This document shows positions 1-6,241 of a stretch of DNA of 10,428 nt, piece after piece; within the stretch, counting starts at the first letter, position 1; each line of letters starts with the position of its first letter. The position numbers were made by a program, and so were the translations under genes. The notes beneath the pieces were generated by a model that was not told where the DNA came from, did no database searches, and was given only the letters and a program-made list of their open reading frames with translations. Source of the stretch: Sphingopyxis sp. (lineage in GTDB: Bacteria > Pseudomonadota > Alphaproteobacteria > Sphingomonadales > Sphingomonadaceae); assembly GCA_012035435.1 (NCBI GenBank), contig JAAUPH010000058.1, positions 1-10,428 on the forward strand, read 5' to 3'.

Positions 1-830
1 TCACCACCGCACGCGCCTGCTTCATCAAGTTCGGAAGCATACACGAAATTCTGATCGGTGAATTTTTTAAATGGTTTCTGCGCTTCGGCGAACAAATCAT
101 CGACCGACCGATTTCTGCGAAAAAACATACGTCCTTTCGAAGTATGCTCACCTGGTCCCGCAAACCTGTGTTCCTTCTCCATCCGACGAAAGAATTGAAA
201 CAGGTCGGGATCTTCCAGAGCAAGAGTCATCAGTTTCCGATCACTCTTTTTCCAGCAAGTGAGGCAGTTGCCTCTATGCTCCGGAAGGTTTAAGTCAAAA
301 GACTGACTTTTCCAGAACGCCAACACGTCAGCTTTGGTCACTCCGAGTTTCACCAGCGGGTAAATGATATGTTCCTCTTTAGCGTAAGAGGACATGCGAT
401 CAATTTCATCGGCACGAATACCAATGGCAGTCTGATACGTTCCCTTTTTCCATCCGAGTTCTCGAATATATGAATAAATAGGACGTAATTTCAATTCTCG
501 ATTACATGAAGGGTAAGCTTTGTTAGGGATGCCGAATTTTTGAATTGCTTGTTCAAAAGGTTCACCGGATCGTGCCGCTGTCTCGTAAGTCACGACCTTG
601 TGAGTCGTACCTTGACCTTTGACAGAATGAACGTTTGCTTCTACCCACACCAAATTGAGTCCAAACGCACGGTCGCATTGATTCACGAAAATCCAAAGTG
701 CGGGGATCTTCGAGGCCGGTGTTCGCAAATATGAAAAGGCGTTCTACGCTCTTGCACGTTTCAGTAATGATCTTTGCCAGCAATGCAGAAGTGCGCCCTC
801 CCGAAAAGACGTAACAATGCGCGGGATCAC
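1..830 (-). CDS. PAPS-reductase-like PP-loop protein, frameshifted, 3' end outside window
   Basis: Adenine-nucleotide alpha-hydrolase (PP-loop) fold of the phosphoadenosine phosphosulfate reductase family, common as phage cargo. The PP-loop SGGRTSALL is encoded at about 804-778, followed by LFIFANTGLEDPRTLDF. The frame then shifts by one base at the A4 run 688-691 (T4 in the coding sense) and continues as FVNQCDRAFGLNLVW, SCNRELKLRPIYSYI, YQTAIGIRADEIDRM, GNCLTCWKKSDRKL and finally GACGG at the window edge. The last two carry Cys motifs typical of the phage members. The conserved junction predicts a GTG start at 830, but the PP-loop lies one frame away, so a second one-base loss near the CCC at 823-825 is likely. 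The ATG at 861 is in the PP-loop frame but has no ribosome site and overlaps the upstream gene by 35 nt. The family is clear; the substrate (sulfur assimilation, DNA or tRNA thiolation) is unknown. Confidence 0.78.
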
Positions 831-842
831 AAATCAAACTCC
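827..842 (-). promoter_or_regulatory. Stop/start junction motif, copy 4 (RBS plus overlapping TGA/GTG)
   Basis: Minus-strand GGAGTTTGATTTGTGA. It encodes the last residues EFDL-stop of the 69-aa gene, while GGAG plus an 8-nt spacer forms the ribosome site for the GTG at 830. It differs from copies 1 and 2 by one base. Confidence 0.7.
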
Positions 843-1036
843 AGCGAAGGCTTCTCATCATTGTAAGGAAGCGGACCGATCCAGCCTGCCACGGTGCCGG
901 CGATGGGCTCTTTCAGATTGTTGAGCCAGACATTGTTGCCGCGAAGCCAGAAGCGAACCACAGTCGGCACTTCAACGCCGTGCATATAGCAGACGTAGTG
1001 TCCGGTTTCGACCGGATCGCCGGTTTGGATAATCAT
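827..1036 (-). CDS. Hypothetical small protein, 69 aa
   Basis: Not recognised. The ATG at 1036 overlaps the stop of the preceding 48-aa gene as ATGA, which supports both the start and translational coupling. The protein has no clear membrane segment. It is rich in aromatic and glycine residues (HYVCYMHGVEVP near residues 13-24, AGWIGPLPYNDE near 50-61), suggesting a small compact beta-rich domain. It ends in SLEFDL, the shared C-terminal tail generated by the junction motif. The context is small accessory phage genes between a MerR-type regulator and a PP-loop protein. No function is proposed. Confidence 0.75.
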   Translation of the reverse strand: MIIQTGDPVETGHYVCYMHGVEVPTVVRFWLRGNNVWLNNLKEPIAGTVAGWIGPLPYNDEKPSLEFDL

Positions 1037-1179
1037 ATCTGGATTTCCCGCTCAATCATTCGCGCAGTTTTGCGGGAAATCGGTTGGCTCCAGATATAAA
1101 CCGGATCGGCCCAAGTATCACGCAACGCTCTACGAATTTCCTCAAGAAACTCTTGGTCACATTCGACTAGAAGGCTCAC
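1033..1179 (-). CDS. Hypothetical small protein, 48 aa, GTG start
   Basis: Unrecognised short gene filling the gap between the MerR-type gene and the 69-aa gene. Its GTG start (1179) sits in junction motif GGAGTATGATCTGTGA, eight bases after GGAG, and overlaps the TGA of the MerR gene (GTGA). Its own TGA overlaps the next ATG (ATGA). Such tight overlaps at both ends are strong evidence that it is translated. The sequence begins MSLLVECDQEFLEEI and contains DPVYIWSQPIS, then a basic/acidic C-terminal helix (RKTARMIEREIQI). It is mostly helical by composition, with no membrane segment. Function unknown. Confidence 0.72.
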   Translation of the reverse strand: MSLLVECDQEFLEEIRRALRDTWADPVYIWSQPISRKTARMIEREIQI

Positions 1180-1191
1180 AGATCATACTCC
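1176..1191 (-). promoter_or_regulatory. Stop/start junction motif, copy 3
   Basis: Minus-strand GGAGTATGATCTGTGA. It encodes EYDL-stop of the MerR-type protein and supplies GGAG and the GTG start at 1179 for the 48-aa gene. It differs by one base (T to A) from copies 1 and 2, changing Phe to Tyr in the tail. Confidence 0.7.
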
Positions 1192-1538
1192 TGCTCCAGA
1201 CCAACCGGACGCGGCAAATTCTGCCCCAGGCGCACCGCGGCACGCATCTGATCGTCGAGCCGGATCATGATTGCCTCGTAAGTCTCCTGACCCCATTCGG
1301 CGAGCATCGCGGCGATTTCATCAAGCGTCCAACCGCCGAACGATGCCGCAGCAATGATCTTGGCCTTGTCGATCTGTGCATCAGTAAAACGCCTGTGACC
1401 TCCTTCCGATCTTTCGACTTCCCCGAGCAATCCCTTCTCTTCCCAAAAATGGATACCCCTGGCGGTCGTGCAACCGGCCCGCATCATGTCGTCAATGCTG
1501 TTCATGGCTGCACCTGTTCGGTCAGGGCTGGGTTTCAT
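1176..1538 (-). CDS. MerR-family-like DNA-binding regulator, 120 aa
   Basis: A winged helix-turn-helix of MerR type is visible. Residues 18-37 (MMRAGCTTARGIHFWEEKGL) match the recognition helix and the usual R-x-x-x-Y/F-x-E-x-x-G-L-L pattern. HRRFTDAQIDKAKII (48-62) is the wing and following helix, and GGWTLDEIAAML (68-79) matches the G-x-S/T-L-x-E-I-x-x-L segment. The tail is short (about 40 aa, partly helical) with no metal-binding cysteine cluster, so it is not a typical metal sensor. A phage transcription regulator or excisionase-like factor is more likely. The ATG at 1538 overlaps the upstream stop (ATGA) and follows GGTGAG; an internal Met (residue 12) is an alternative start. It ends in QEYDL. 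Confidence 0.8.
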   Translation of the reverse strand: MKPSPDRTGAAMNSIDDMMRAGCTTARGIHFWEEKGLLGEVERSEGGHRRFTDAQIDKAKIIAAASFGGWTLDEIAAMLAEWGQETYEAIMIRLDDQMRAAVRLGQNLPRPVGLEQEYDL

Positions 1539-1750
1539 GGCTCACCCCGCAGAACGTCGCAGGCATCCATGTCAGAGCCAGCCTTGCAGGCCTCAACAGC
1601 CCAGTAGATCGTTTCAATGCGATCAAGTTGCCGCGAAATTACAGCAAACCAAAACGGGATAGAGAGCAACGCGCCTGCCGCAGCGGCAAGCAAAAGGTTG
1701 CCAATGACAGACCATATGCGGTCGCTTTTGCTTTTCGTCTTTTCCATCAT
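1535..1750 (-). CDS. Small single-pass membrane protein, 71 aa
   Basis: Unrecognised. It has a basic N-terminus (MMEKTKSKSDR), one strongly hydrophobic helix at about residues 13-38 (including NLLLAAAAGALLSIPFWFAVI), then a charged C-terminal part with two cysteines. This predicts a single inner-membrane anchor. The start is ATG 1750 (TGATG overlap with the upstream stop) or ATG 1747, which is better spaced from the GGAAGGA ribosome site. An upstream in-frame GTG at 1771 is less likely because it would overlap the previous gene by 22 nt and lacks a ribosome site. The position and size resemble small phage membrane proteins, but there are no lysis neighbours, so no holin role is claimed. Confidence 0.75.
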   Translation of the reverse strand: MMEKTKSKSDRIWSVIGNLLLAAAAGALLSIPFWFAVISRQLDRIETIYWAVEACKAGSDMDACDVLRGEP

Positions 1751-2061
1751 CAATTCCTTCCATTTGCGCACGGGGCGCGGTTATCGTGTTGCGGCAGGTT
1801 GTTCAGCCATTCCATGTGGCGTTCGACCGCCTCGATCAGCGAACCCAGCGCGGCGCGAGTGGCAGTGAGTTCATCGAGTAGGGCGGGATATTCGTAAGCC
1901 GCCTGCGATGTAATCCAGCCAATTGCCATGGTGCGATCAGGATGCACGCGGGTGTCGCTGCAAAGCTGGTCTGCCAGCCACGATAGACCTTCGGCATCAA
2001 GCGGTTCTTGGCCTTGCGGCGGATAGAGATACATCGGCGCGGGCCGTCTCACTTCGGTCAT
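1750..2061 (-). CDS. Hypothetical protein, 103 aa
   Basis: Unrecognised. The ATG at 2061 (MTEVRRPAPMYLYPP) is chosen over an upstream in-frame Met because GGAGAAG precedes it by 7 nt and the 18-aa gene ends two bases upstream. The N-terminal third is proline-rich. The middle and C-terminal parts look helical and amphipathic (LSWLADQLC, LLDELTATRAALGSLIEAVERHMEWLNNL), compatible with a small dimeric helical protein. The stop overlaps the next ATG as TGATG. It probably belongs to one coupled translation unit with the small genes on either side. No function is inferred. Confidence 0.72.
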   Translation of the reverse strand: MTEVRRPAPMYLYPPQGQEPLDAEGLSWLADQLCSDTRVHPDRTMAIGWITSQAAYEYPALLDELTATRAALGSLIEAVERHMEWLNNLPQHDNRAPCANGRN

Positions 2062-2062
2062 T

Positions 2063-2119
2063 CTACTTCTCCAAACAGGCGGCAAACATCGCCACAGCGA
2101 CGGTCACAATATCGGTCAT
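2063..2119 (-). CDS. Micro-ORF, 18 aa (MTDIVTVAVAMFAACLEK)
   Basis: A very short but well-placed reading frame. The ATG at 2119 overlaps the upstream TGA (ATGA) after GGGGAATTGAA, and its TAG ends two bases before the next ATG (2061). Its final codons GAG AAG carry the GGAGAAG ribosome site of that next gene. The peptide is hydrophobic with charged ends, so it may be a membrane-inserting micropeptide. It could also be a translated spacer that keeps ribosomes coupled between its neighbours. Position rather than similarity supports it. Confidence 0.5.
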   Translation of the reverse strand: MTDIVTVAVAMFAACLEK

Positions 2120-2531
2120 TTCAATTCCCCTTTGATCTTTTCCAGTGGCGCATCCTTCCAATAATGGATGCGTTCGACAATGAAATACTTCCGTAGCGTA
2201 GGATACTCTATCCGTGGCAATCCTGCAAAATCTAATTCAAATTCTAATCGCTTGGCCGATTTCGGGACACTTCGCCAATGCGCCGTATGGCCTACCACGA
2301 TTGCCAACGCCGGCCACATCGGAGCCAATTCGTCGGCAGTATAGAATGGACGAACCTGCCAATGGGGAAGCCATGACAGCACGGCCGCAGCGTTCGGATC
2401 GCGAGGATTGTTCTCGGCCCACAGCCGCACACTATCCCGCCATCAGCGATCACTCCAGGCTGATTACCTTTCGCTCGCATGGCCTTGATAATCGCCCACG
2501 TCTCGCCTTTCCAGAATTCCCGACCGCTCAC
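2116..2531 (-). CDS. Hypothetical protein, about 138 aa, apparently frameshifted near 2437
   Basis: The GTG at 2531 sits in the perfect junction motif (GGAG, 8-nt spacer) and reads MSGREFWKGETWAII, then IKAMRAKGNQPGVIADGG. The convincing downstream part lies one frame away (VRLWAENNPRDPNAA, then LSWLPHWQVRPFYTAD, ending EKIKGELK). Adding one G to the GGG at about 2436-2438 would join the two as ADGGDSVRLWAENNP, in a 139-codon gene. Without the correction, the second part could start at a poorly supported GTG (2430). The product is not recognised; Trp/Pro-rich stretches suggest a globular domain. The stop overlaps the micro-ORF start (ATGA). Confidence 0.6.
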
Positions 2532-2543
2532 AGATCAAACTCC
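2528..2543 (-). promoter_or_regulatory. Stop/start junction motif, copy 2
   Basis: Minus-strand GGAGTTTGATCTGTGA, identical to copy 1. It encodes EFDL-stop at the methyltransferase C-terminus and provides GGAG and the GTG start (2531) of the next gene. A degenerate second copy lies just upstream at 2545-2560 (GGAATACGACCTCTAG). Confidence 0.75.
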
Positions 2544-3230
2544 GCTAGAGGTCGTATTCCTGCAATTTCGGCGACGATTTCGCAGAAGCCTTGCGCCGTC
2601 TTGAAGTCGAGCGCGTTCCCGTAGGCGCGCAACTTGCCCATTCTTCCTTGCATTCCGTGTCGGAGAGGAAATCCAGCCGAGGCATAGGTTTCGTAGGATC
2701 GACTCCAAGCCTCCTGTGCGGTCGGAGACACCCAACCCGACAAAGTAAAGGCGCTGACGGATATGCGCTTGGCCGAAGCCCGCAGCGCACAAATCGCTCG
2801 CCCCGATGGAGTAACCCGCTCCTTCCATGTCAGCCGATACAAGATCGAACCATCCAAGTCCGTCTTTGCTCGCAACCTGCTCTCCAACAACGATTGGAGG
2901 CTTGCAGACTTCGATGAGATTGAACCAGGTAGGCCACAGGTGACGGTCATCGTCGGTTCCTTTTCTTTTTCCGGCATTTGAAAACGGCTGGCATGGGCAA
3001 GAGCCTGTCCATATTTTTTGATCGTCAGGCCATCCGGCAGCGCGCAAGGTGCCGCTCCAGATACCTATCCCCGCGAAGAAATGGCATTGCGTGAATTCGA
3101 GCAATTCCCACGGCTCCACGTCCTGAATTTTCCGCTCGTCCACGATCCCCGGCGCGATCAAGTCCGCAGCAATGAGATTGCGCAGCCATGCCGCAGCGTA
3201 AGGATCGCACTCGTTGTAATAGGCCGTCAC
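2528..3230 (-). CDS. C5 cytosine DNA methyltransferase (phage Dcm type), short and frameshifted
   Basis: Transfers a methyl group from SAM to cytosine C5 in DNA. From GTG 3230 the order is an N-terminal MTAYYNECDPYAAAWLRN, FAGIG (residues 52-56, SAM site), SCPCQPFS (77-84, catalytic Cys80), GEQV (116-119, in the ENV position) and AHIRQRLYFV (155-164, motif VIII). The closing KLRAYGNALD (motif X) and the tail ending LAEFDL are in a different frame, so one base has been gained between about 2680 and 2745. The corrected length is about 233 aa. Only about 40 residues separate motif VIII from motif X, so the target-recognition region is almost absent. It may be inactive, or may need a partner for specificity. 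It starts in the junction motif and is coupled to the primase gene. Confidence 0.85.
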
Positions 3231-3242
3231 AGATCAAACTCC
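3227..3242 (-). promoter_or_regulatory. Stop/start junction motif, copy 1
   Basis: Minus-strand GGAGTTTGATCTGTGA. It encodes the last residues EFDL-stop of the primase/helicase and provides GGAG plus an 8-nt spacer for the GTG (3230) of the methyltransferase gene, which overlaps the stop as GTGA. Confidence 0.75.
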
Positions 3243-5113
3243 ATTTTCGGGATCGCCCACTTGTTCCGGTCAGGTCGCAGGAAAACCAATGAGGAATTTT
3301 TGTCGAGTTGCTTGCGGACCGTATCAGGATCGATACCATGCGCACCTGCAATTTCATGGCACAAAACGCTTGTGCTCGTGTCGCCGCCGAGTGTTGCCAG
3401 CATCCTTGTTACTTCCTCCACGCTCGCCCAAGCGTAACGGCTTCCGGCTTCCTTGCCGTTGGCATCTTCGGGGATTTTGTCAGTCTTTCCGAGCGTGATG
3501 GATTTTCCATATTGCTTTTCGACCTCCAGAAAAATCAACGTGTCGTCGATATCGGTTTCTTTCAGCTTTTGCGGCTTCAACAGAACGCCGGTCGCCTTCT
3601 TTTTCAGGAACAGCACCGCATCGCTGTTATCAACAAACACCTGTGCACCGCGCATCCCCTTCGATTGATCCTTGCCGGTGTGTCCGATTGCCAGCACCAT
3701 GCAGCCATAATGCTCGGCCATTTCCTCATTGTGTTTCAGGACAAGCTTCGCGTCGTTGTTGCTGTTCTCGTCAAGCCCTGTCATTTCGCGGGTGAGGGTG
3801 TCGATCACGATCAGATCGGGCTTCACCTTCAATTGCTCCAGACCGTCCCGGACCTCTGTCCAGCCTTCGCGATCATTGTAACCAGGCACGCCGTGCACGA
3901 ATACGAAACCGGTTTCCGGATCGTCAGGATTCATGCCGTGTTTCTGGCACCATGAATCGACCCGCTCTTGCCGTAGTGCATAACTGCTTTCACCCGCGAA
4001 ATAGACTACGGTATGCTTGACGGGCGGCGCACCCCACTGTCCTGAAATTCCGTAAGCCAGACATAAAGCCCAATCGAGCGCCACAAATGTCTTGTAGCTG
4101 CCTGAGAGCCCGTAAAGAATTCCCGTCCCTTCGGCTGGCAACAGATCAGGGATCAGCCATCGGGCGGGCTTACGATCCTTGCGAGCATCGGCAAGGAACA
4201 TCGGTTCAAAGCGTTTGCGGGTGCGCTTCGGATCTTCCTCGACCTCCATCCCTGCGAAGGCTGCAAAAGCGTCCCCGTTCGCCTGAAAACCCTTTACGCC
4301 GTCGCCTGTGTCTTCCCCATATTCCGCCGCATTGCGGATTATCTGCTCCAACTCCCATTCATCCCACATTGGAATACAATGAGGGTTCCAATGATCCCAT
4401 ATCAAATCGAAGCAAAGCCCCGGAGAAATGGCTTTGTCGAGGATCGAGGCGGCAACCTGAAAAGCCGTGTTGTTCCCTCCTTTCCCCTCAATCGACACAC
4501 GACCGGATGCCACGTAACCCTTCAACAGATCCACAGCCCAAGCGACATTGCGCGGCTGGTCCATGTCCGGGTTTCTTTCAAGACCCAAAGTATCAGTCTT
4601 TTGTCTCTCAGGGATTATCTTTGAGAGAAAATCGGGGAGATTCTTAAGTTCACCTCCGAGAGCCTGATATATTCCTTTTTCCGTCTTTGATCCGGGCAGG
4701 ACAACGTATCCGCCTGAGACAATTTTGTCATCCCGGCGAATACCTCCCCGCGTGTCGATACCATCGGCAATCCGACTAGCTGTAGACGGTCCTTCCCCTC
4801 TGAAATAAACATGTAAGCCGCCACGTGGGGTTCGAACTTGAAACGTGCTGGATACCGCCTCACGAATAGCGGGATCACGCTCTAGTAGGCGCTGCCACCA
4901 ACCAAGCCCATCGGGGTCGATATCGAACACCAGCAGCCCCGCCAATCCGGTCGCAATTCCCCAATTGCAGCCAGGCAGCAGACGGGACCATTCGGTTAAT
5001 TGTTCGGGATCGCTGCTCGCGTCCTTCCAACCGTTCTTTGTCGCAGGCAGCTTACCACCAGCTACAACAGGGAAAACAGGCATTCCGTGCAAGAATTCTG
5101 GAAGCTGTAGCAT
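3227..5113 (-). CDS. Bifunctional primase-polymerase / RepA-like helicase, 628 aa
   Basis: Two domains are visible. The N-terminal Prim-Pol (archaeo-eukaryotic primase) domain has NWGIATG (50-56), the metal-binding LVFDIDPDG (Asp64, Asp66), RGGLHVYF (97-104, His101), Asp120 in DTRGG and GGYVVLPGS (134-142). The C-terminal RecA-fold ATPase has Walker A GLSGSYKT (335-342), a GESSYALRQER segment (374-384), Walker B LIVIDT (434-439) and AIGHTGK (475-481). A winged-helix-like tail follows at about 565-620. It should prime and unwind DNA at the phage replication fork. The ATG abuts the upstream TAA directly, with only a weak ribosome site, so translation is probably coupled to the endonuclease gene. 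It ends in KMEFDL. Confidence 0.93.
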   Translation of the reverse strand: MLQLPEFLHGMPVFPVVAGGKLPATKNGWKDASSDPEQLTEWSRLLPGCNWGIATGLAGLLVFDIDPDGLGWWQRLLERDPAIREAVSSTFQVRTPRGGLHVYFRGEGPSTASRIADGIDTRGGIRRDDKIVSGGYVVLPGSKTEKGIYQALGGELKNLPDFLSKIIPERQKTDTLGLERNPDMDQPRNVAWAVDLLKGYVASGRVSIEGKGGNNTAFQVAASILDKAISPGLCFDLIWDHWNPHCIPMWDEWELEQIIRNAAEYGEDTGDGVKGFQANGDAFAAFAGMEVEEDPKRTRKRFEPMFLADARKDRKPARWLIPDLLPAEGTGILYGLSGSYKTFVALDWALCLAYGISGQWGAPPVKHTVVYFAGESSYALRQERVDSWCQKHGMNPDDPETGFVFVHGVPGYNDREGWTEVRDGLEQLKVKPDLIVIDTLTREMTGLDENSNNDAKLVLKHNEEMAEHYGCMVLAIGHTGKDQSKGMRGAQVFVDNSDAVLFLKKKATGVLLKPQKLKETDIDDTLIFLEVEKQYGKSITLGKTDKIPEDANGKEAGSRYAWASVEEVTRMLATLGGDTSTSVLCHEIAGAHGIDPDTVRKQLDKNSSLVFLRPDRNKWAIPKMEFDL

Positions 5114-5551
5114 TTACCGATTGGCTTTCAAGTATTCGATTGCACGTGAAAGCCTCTCAGGATCGTCCCTAAAAGAACCTAGTCCCGAGTTACAATGCAA
5201 ACACAGCATTCCCCGAATTTTTCCTGTGCTATGGCAGTGGTCAAGGTATAGTCTTGAGGTCATTTCGTCACAAATCAAACAACGCCAATCTTGCTGTTCG
5301 ATCATATCCAAGCGAGTCTCGGGTGAAACTTTGACAACCTTTTTTGATTTTTCGAAACCGTAATATTTAGGACGAATCTCATGGTCCCGGCGCCATTGTT
5401 TATGGCAACGGACGCAAGTTCCCGGACGTTTGGCAAACCGTACAGTCGAACCTTCTACGGTTGGTTGACTGGTCTCAGCAGTGATAGTGTAATCAATGGT
5501 CTGCAAAGAGATAACCCCCTTGCGTCGTCTCTTAACTGCCTTTACAAGCAT
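5114..5551 (-). CDS. Recombination endonuclease VII-like HNH nuclease, 145 aa
   Basis: Cleaves branched DNA (Holliday junctions, mismatches) in the T4 endonuclease VII family. Counting from ATG 5551, there is a CVRC pair (46-49), then WRCLICDE (Cys91, Cys94), LDHCH (Asp104, His105, His107) and MLCLHCNSGLG (Cys117, Cys120, Asn121). These form the beta-beta-alpha-metal site and a four-Cys zinc site. The end is the usual helix DDPERLSRAIEYL. The first 40 residues are basic. A TTG at 5587 would add 12 residues but has no ribosome site, so the ATG is preferred, though its own site is also weak. It directly precedes the primase/helicase, consistent with a role in resolving replication or recombination intermediates. 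Confidence 0.88.
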   Translation of the reverse strand: MLVKAVKRRRKGVISLQTIDYTITAETSQPTVEGSTVRFAKRPGTCVRCHKQWRRDHEIRPKYYGFEKSKKVVKVSPETRLDMIEQQDWRCLICDEMTSRLYLDHCHSTGKIRGMLCLHCNSGLGSFRDDPERLSRAIEYLKANR

Positions 5552-5593
5552 ACCCGCTGTCCCTGTCCTGATAGCGCCAACCGCCAAAGAGAG

Positions 5594-5626
5594 CCCCGAG
5601 AGCCCGCCAAGGTTCTCGGGGTTTTT
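5594..5626 (+). terminator. GC-rich hairpin with T5 tail, oriented for plus-strand transcripts
   Basis: CCCCGAGA (5594-5601) pairs with TCTCGGGG (5614-5621). One G-T and two C-G pairs extend the stem inwards to 11 bp around a 6-nt loop. TTTTT follows on the plus strand (5622-5626). All nearby genes are on the minus strand, where the stem is followed only by CTCTCTTT. It is either an antisense terminator or a weak or attenuating structure between the 165-aa gene and the endonuclease gene. Confidence 0.65.
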
Positions 5627-5633
5627 CTGTGAC

Positions 5634-6131
5634 TTACGGAGTCAAAATCGGTTCGAAAGCCTCGCCCGCAAACGCAAGACATAAACCTGCATCAAGCACC
5701 ATGGCAAGCGAATACCAATCGGCGGGGTGCGACGTGGCTTTGTGATGCAAGATACCTCCCCACGTAGCTTGACCGATCATCCGACAAAATCTTGTGTTGA
5801 ATTTTCGGGCGGGTGACAAGGTGTTGTGCCAGTGGATCAAAGATCGCCTACCGTGAGCCAGCACATTATCGATGTGAATAAGTGCGCCGACGCCTTGCAG
5901 GTCAAAAGTCAAAGTGATTTCGTGCCTCTCGTCCTCACGTGTCACAAGGGCGCCGTGACGTTCCACGATAGCGCATAGAGCGCGGGCGATATATTCCCGA
6001 TCAACCTTGCGGCCGGCGTTGCTGTTGTTGAGCGTGTCCCGGTCCACGATCATGTGCACCTTATTTCCCCGCATAATCGCCAAGCTGTGCCGGTCCTCAC
6101 CATTGGCAAGGTCTATTCCTACTGAGTGCAT
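5634..6131 (-). CDS. Hypothetical phage protein, 165 aa
   Basis: Not recognised. The ATG at 6131 is chosen because GAGGAG lies 8 nt upstream; an upstream in-frame ATG (6152) has no such site. The N-terminus MHSVGIDLANGEDRH has a G-I-D-x-A strand-turn reminiscent of the first strand of RNase H-fold proteins. I see no complete set of acidic residues, so this is only a hint. The C-terminal half contains RMIGQATWGGILHHK, then SHPADWYSLAMVLDAGL, which look like helices of a conserved globular domain. It overlaps the preceding small gene by 13 nt and ends just before the hairpin at 5594-5626, upstream of the endonuclease VII gene. Confidence 0.72.
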   Translation of the reverse strand: MHSVGIDLANGEDRHSLAIMRGNKVHMIVDRDTLNNSNAGRKVDREYIARALCAIVERHGALVTREDERHEITLTFDLQGVGALIHIDNVLAHGRRSLIHWHNTLSPARKFNTRFCRMIGQATWGGILHHKATSHPADWYSLAMVLDAGLCLAFAGEAFEPILTP

Positions 6132-6241
6132 CGAATTTGCTCCTCTATCCATGCGATAGCATCGTTATAATCAGACGGATAAAAAGGGGCTTTACCTTCC
6201 CGAAGCAATGCGTTGCCCTTGCGCCTTGAAGCCTGTTTCAC
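6119..6241 (-). CDS. Small hypothetical protein, 40 aa (or 29 aa from TTG 6208)
   Basis: Short frame with protein-like sequence LREGKAPFYPSDYNDAIAWI and the tail EEQIRCTQ, clearly more coding-like than the alternatives. Its GAG GAG codons provide the ribosome site for the next gene, which starts 13 nt before this one ends. The start is uncertain. GTG 6241 gives MKQASRRKGN at the N-terminus but lacks a good ribosome site and overlaps the previous gene by 50 nt. TTG 6208 follows AAGG by 8 nt and overlaps less. The protein is acidic at its C-terminal helix. Function unknown. Confidence 0.55.
   Translation of the reverse strand: MKQASRRKGNALLREGKAPFYPSDYNDAIAWIEEQIRCTQ

Noticed and set aside
71..262. 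Short plus-strand frames over the left end
   Set aside because: They are antisense to the PP-loop protein frame, which continues with family motifs to the window edge.
2545..2790. 81-codon minus-strand frame ending QEYDL
   Set aside because: It lies in the wrong frame across the methyltransferase C-terminus, whose AYGNAL motif supports another frame. It is kept only as a possible junction relic.
3308..3955. Long open plus-strand frame (215 codons) opposite the primase/helicase
   Set aside because: It is the antisense of the strongly supported helicase domain, with no ribosome site and no recognisable protein motif.
5265..5280. TTTGATTTGTGACG inside the endonuclease VII gene, a near match to the junction motif
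   Set aside because: It encodes the zinc-binding LICDE residues in the middle of a well-supported gene and lacks GGAG, so the match is coincidental.
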